This document shows positions 60,696 to 64,000 of a stretch of 64,000 nt of DNA, piece after piece (within the stretch, counting starts at the first letter, position 1; the number at the start of each line of letters is the position of its first letter). The position numbers and the translations under genes are program-made. Origin of the DNA: JBJMHZ01 sp045807125 (GTDB lineage: Bacteria; Actinomycetota; Actinomycetes; JAWWOL01); the NCBI GenBank assembly GCA_045807125.1, contig JBJMHZ010000005.1, forward strand, positions 186,001 through 250,000, read 5' to 3'. Below the pieces are notes generated by a model, which was not told the DNA's origin, ran no database searches, and saw only the letters and a program-made list of their open reading frames with translations.

Positions 60696-62396
60696 ATGAG
60701 CCTCTTCTCCGACAGCCTGCTAGAGGACGTCGTGATCGGAGAGCAATATCGCCTCCTTACGCCGCTACGGCATCGAAATGACAATTGGTCCTTTGTGGCA
60801 CGGGAGCTGTCACGGGCACGTCGTGTAGTACTTCGGTTAATGCGACCGAGAGAAGACCCTCATCCCAGTTGGGTCGAATCGGCTCTGGGATTGACATCAC
60901 ATAGACTACTCAATTATGAGCAAGTCAATACGGTGCACGTACAGGCGCTGGGTCAATCAGTACTCTACCTTGTTCGGCCGTATGGCGTCCGCACTCTAGC
61001 GATGCACCTGGTCGGAGAGCCGTCCTTAGGGTCACTCGAGCGCGCCCTTGACGCAGTCGCTCAGGGGTTGGAGTACCTCCATGGTGCAGACCGTGTACAT
61101 GGCGACCTCCGTCCCGAGAATGTTGTGTACTATCGCGGTTGCCGGTTGGCGGATTATCCTCTCCAGCTAGGCCGTCGCGTCCCCTACCCCGAGTCCGCAC
61201 TGGAGATCCCCCACGAGGGTCAGTACCTGGCCCCGGAGGTATGGGATCATGGGATGGTTGATTCGTCTGCGGACGTTTACAGCTTTGGTCGTCTCGCGTT
61301 GCGTCTACTAGTGTCCGACGAGCGCCAAATCTCTCCAAGAGGTTCAGGCTGGACGAGACACATTCGAGCTGACCTAACGGGCCGCCGGCGCAGCGTCTAC
61401 GAAGAGGTCATCGCGGCCTGCTTAGATATTAATCCGCGTAACCGACCAACGATGACGGTCGTCCTGGACGTGCTATTCCAAGATGCCCGCCAAAGCTCCC
61501 AGCGTCTCGGTGCACTCATCCGCTCTCCCGAGGTGCGTTCTATTGCGCTCAGGCGGCTATCCGGTAGTCAATGGGAAATCTCTCGCCCACAGGATGCCCT
61601 TGGCTCTGCCGTGGAATTGGTCCTGAATGATATTGCCCGTTACCCTTACCTGGCAGTGCGTAGATGGACTTCCTCGCAGGCAGCACAATACATTGTTTCA
61701 AGAGCTCTACAATTAAGAGGCAATTTTCGATATAGTGAGATCGGGTCTCGACCCAAGAGGAAAGGAAGCTCCGTTGTCAAAGTGCCCGAACAACAACCTT
61801 ATCAACCACCGCCTGATATAGATGGTGATTGGATTGCCCGAATCCATCGCTGGTACGAGTCCTCACATCTGGAGGACGATGATAGTGAGCTGTGGGAAAA
61901 CCTACCGGCAACAGAGCGGCGACTGTTACAGCCATCTCCTCGGGAAGTCATTGATTGGATAGCCAAACAGATAGATGCTGCCAACGCGGTCAGGCGGCGT
62001 GTCCTCGCGGAACCCTACTTTTTCACTGCGGACGTCGTCCAGATCTTGCGTTCCACGGTACTCCGCGCGTCAGAGGAGACGGTAGGCCAACTGCGACGCG
62101 GCGGGCGACTCCTGGCCCTGCCGGATCATGGTCGGCTCCTTTATCCAGGCTTCCAGTTTGAGCCCTCGTCCGGTATGCCATATCCCATCATAGGTGACGT
62201 ATCCAACCTCCTCGAGGCCGCTGAGTCCCCTTGGGCGGTTGCCCATTGGTGGCTGCAACCACACCCGCGGCTAGGCATGCGGGCGCCACGGGAGTTCCTC
62301 GATACGGTGGAAGTAGACAAGATCGTGCTGGCGGCGCATCATACCCTTGGTCGAGTCGAGGACGTCATAGAGGTGCCTAAGCCGCGTCCTCGCTAA
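60696..62396 (+). CDS. Pseudokinase fused to an MbcA/ParS/Xre-type antitoxin domain
   Basis: 566 residues. Residues 15-270 follow the protein-kinase fold: HGDLRPEN (135-142, catalytic loop), LAPEVW (178-183) and SADVYSFGRLALRLL (191-205), but the DFG motif reads ADY (152-154) and the VAIK lysine region reads VVLRLM, so it is probably inactive. The last 100 residues (YPGFQFEPSSGMPYPIIGDVSNLLEAAESPWAVAHWWLQPHPRLGMRAPREFLDT, then VLAAHHTLG) match the MbcA/ParS/Xre domain that binds and neutralises RES toxins. The next gene, 25 bases on, encodes a RES domain. Antitoxins of this type are normally short; a kinase-like sensor fused to one is new to me. Confidence 0.75.
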   Translation: MSLFSDSLLEDVVIGEQYRLLTPLRHRNDNWSFVARELSRARRVVLRLMRPREDPHPSWVESALGLTSHRLLNYEQVNTVHVQALGQSVLYLVRPYGVRTLAMHLVGEPSLGSLERALDAVAQGLEYLHGADRVHGDLRPENVVYYRGCRLADYPLQLGRRVPYPESALEIPHEGQYLAPEVWDHGMVDSSADVYSFGRLALRLLVSDERQISPRGSGWTRHIRADLTGRRRSVYEEVIAACLDINPRNRPTMTVVLDVLFQDARQSSQRLGALIRSPEVRSIALRRLSGSQWEISRPQDALGSAVELVLNDIARYPYLAVRRWTSSQAAQYIVSRALQLRGNFRYSEIGSRPKRKGSSVVKVPEQQPYQPPPDIDGDWIARIHRWYESSHLEDDDSELWENLPATERRLLQPSPREVIDWIAKQIDAANAVRRRVLAEPYFFTADVVQILRSTVLRASEETVGQLRRGGRLLALPDHGRLLYPGFQFEPSSGMPYPIIGDVSNLLEAAESPWAVAHWWLQPHPRLGMRAPREFLDTVEVDKIVLAAHHTLGRVEDVIEVPKPRPR

Positions 62397-62421
62397 GTCG
62401 TAGCTCGGAAGCGGTCGATGC

Positions 62422-63066
62422 ATGCCAGATTGGCTATACTCTCCCTCGGGCTATCGTCTGGAAACGCTGGCGGGGGGGACGCCCTTGTTCCGCATCTGGA
62501 ATCATGTAGACGCGCGCGCCAAGAGGTACAAAGCACTAGACTTCAACACCAGGATTCCCAATCCGGGCGAGACGTATAGGTTCGCTCCGCTGCCCGGCTA
62601 CCAGTTCCCCTACTTGTACGCAGCGTGCAGTCTGCCGGCAGCGTTCTGTGAAACCATTCTTCCCTTTGCAGATGACCGTCCGGGCGAGAGATACTCCTTG
62701 GCGGTCGCAGCGTTGAAGGCACAGTCCTGGCTCTCCTTCCAACTGCTGCAACCGATTACGCTCGTGCGCCTCTTCTCGGCCAGCGACATGCGGGCCTTCA
62801 AGGCGCCAACGGACATCGACACTACTCTAGATTATGACGGTACCCGCGAGTGGTGCCGTTACATAAGAGCGATGGTGCCGGCGGCGAGCGGCCTTATATG
62901 GAAGTCGCGGGCTCACCGCCAAGACCCGGCGATGATTTTATTTGGTGATCGCCTCCCCCGCGGACGAGGGCTTTTCGCGCAAGGCGCTCCTCAAAGGTTC
63001 GACACCTTCCGTGGCCGACGCCTCGCTGCCGAGATGTGTGCTGATGCCAGCACGGATCTCATCTAG
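62422..63066 (+). CDS. RES-domain toxin (NAD+-degrading type)
   Basis: 214 residues. RES-family elements: PLFRIWNHV, ETYRFAPLPGYQFPYLYAACSLPAAFCET (conserved Arg53, Tyr65, Glu77), ITLVRLFSASDMRAF and GLIWKSRAHRQDPAMILFGDRLP. RES toxins such as MbcT and Res degrade NAD+ by phosphorolysis or hydrolysis and are held inactive by an Xre/MbcA partner. The upstream gene ends in exactly such a domain. GGAAG lies about 10 bases before the ATG. The N-terminal 20 residues are an extension typical of actinobacterial RES proteins. Confidence 0.83.
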   Translation: MPDWLYSPSGYRLETLAGGTPLFRIWNHVDARAKRYKALDFNTRIPNPGETYRFAPLPGYQFPYLYAACSLPAAFCETILPFADDRPGERYSLAVAALKAQSWLSFQLLQPITLVRLFSASDMRAFKAPTDIDTTLDYDGTREWCRYIRAMVPAASGLIWKSRAHRQDPAMILFGDRLPRGRGLFAQGAPQRFDTFRGRRLAAEMCADASTDLI

Positions 63067-63157
63067 TGTTGGCACGCAATCACGCAACTACAACCGTACG
63101 GCATGAACGACGGTTCCACCATCTCTTCGGCATGACCACAAATAGTGCAAGCGGCCG

Positions 63158-64000
63158 CTAGTGCAGTCGCAAGCGGTAGTAGCCACGGCGCACGCGGGTC
63201 AGGATCGGTGCCGTGGTGATGGCGAACAGCGCTGCTGCGCGGGTAAAGCTCGCGTCCTGTAGAGCCGCCGACAGGGCTTGGTGCCGCAACGTCTGCTCGG
63301 GAGCCGCTCTCAGCGTCGCCTCGAGTACGCGGTCGCTCGTCGAGGCCACCAGTCGCTGCCACCTCTCTGACAAGGGGCCGGCCAAGCACACGCACTCCCC
63401 TTCGCGTACCAGCCAGTCTTGATCGTCGCTCCAGCGCCCAAGGTTCTCGGCAGTCGGCAGCGGCCGACGGTCGTGGCGCCAAGTGACGGCGAGTCCGGCA
63501 GCGAGGCTGTCGAGCGGCAGGCCAGCCGAAGCCGTCACCAACATCCGGCCGACGTGCCGGGCTAGGCTGCTCCTAGCGTCGTTGCGGCGCCAGAGACAGT
63601 CATCGTGCAATTGGAAGCGGTCGTCGGCCTCAAGGCAAACCGCAGCTCCCGGGCGTTCCGCAAGCCGTGCTGCTTAGCCAAGGCGTGGAAGTCAGCGCGT
63701 AGGAAGCCAGCCGCGGTCACCTGAGGCGACAGCGCGTTCAATGCCTGGCGGCGCGCTGCTTGGGTGACTAGTGGCCATAAGGCGCTCCGGTTGCCGTGTG
63801 GCCTGAGTAGCACTGGCACCGGTAGGCCGTACAAGCGCGCCAACGCTACGACACCTGCCGGGTGCATTGGCTCTTGAAGCAATCCCCGGCCCATGAGGTC
63901 AACCATCGCATCGGCCGACCAGCACGGTGCCAGCTTGGCAAGGCAATCGAGTGCCGTTGCCAGACTCGTCGGTGGTGGGGCGGCCGCGGTGAGGCGGCGA
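63158..64000 (-). pseudogene. Frameshifted gene of unknown function, open at the window edge
   Basis: From the window edge the first frame reads SLATALDCLAKLAPCWSADAMVDLMG through GLRNARELRFAL, then the frame breaks near 63634; the natural continuation, LEADDRFQLHDDCLWRRNDARSSLARHVGRML, is in the next frame and runs to the stop at 63158. Losing one C from a GCCCTT would explain it. The protein is soluble and helical, with a C-terminal ILTRVRRGYYRLRLH. I do not recognise the family. The 5' end lies outside the window. Confidence 0.55.

Noticed and set aside
1..64000. CRISPR arrays, rRNA operons, intact insertion sequences
   Set aside because: No regularly spaced repeats, rRNA segments or intact transposase genes were seen.

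Overview
The window is high-GC actinobacterial chromosome. Support comes from frequent GTG starts, stop/start overlaps between genes, an lpqY-sugABC-type sugar importer, an F420-type luciferase-like oxidoreductase, a DsbA-like protein of the mycothiol-linked Rv2466c type and ECF42-type sigma factors. No rRNA, tRNA or CRISPR array was recognised. All calls are by eye from translated sequence; no database was searched.

Layout. 1-16.6 kb is ordinary core and metabolic DNA: the end of phosphoketolase with acetate kinase (phosphoketolase shunt), a fluoride-exporter operon (crcB, a shortened DUF190 gene, crcB), small enzymes, a metallophosphoesterase/ParB-like pair, an ECF42 sigma factor with its DGPF partner, and a complete lpqY-sugA-sugB-sugC operon.

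16.8-26.6 kb is a compact biosynthetic operon, all on the minus strand. In order of transcription it holds a KASIII-like enzyme, an FkbH-like glyceryl transferase, a carrier protein, a stand-alone cupin, a MetRS-like protein, an ATP-grasp ligase, a solute-binding protein with no signal peptide, and a second ATP-grasp ligase. The cupin and MetRS-like genes overlap and look like a split form of the cupin-MetRS hydrazine synthetases that make N-N bonds. Coupled to glyceryl-ACP chemistry and two peptide-type ligases, this suggests an undescribed N-N-containing small molecule. Just upstream, 26.8-33.7 kb carries a VOC protein, an M1 aminopeptidase that has lost its zinc site, an LLM oxidoreductase, a NIPSNAP protein and an MFS exporter that may belong to the pathway.

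33.7-45.9 kb is mixed: a thiol oxidoreductase, an archaeal-type valyl-tRNA synthetase, and a divergent 29-codon ORF that overlaps a cytochrome P450 by 4 bases, which is a candidate P450-modified peptide (RiPP) locus. Then come an HtrA-like protease, secreted proteins, a second ECF42/DGPF pair and an RTX-repeat protein.

46-64 kb is accessory DNA with visibly more A/T and several broken genes: a serine-recombinase remnant, a secreted beta-helix glycosidase (GH87-like), a frameshifted HTH gene, a nonsense-disrupted DUF2188 gene, a TIR-domain gene in a row of unknown genes, a frameshifted DUF4062 gene, and a toxin-antitoxin-like pair in which a pseudokinase is fused to an MbcA/ParS-like antitoxin domain next to a RES-domain NAD-degrading toxin. 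It reads as a decayed mobile region turned defence island.
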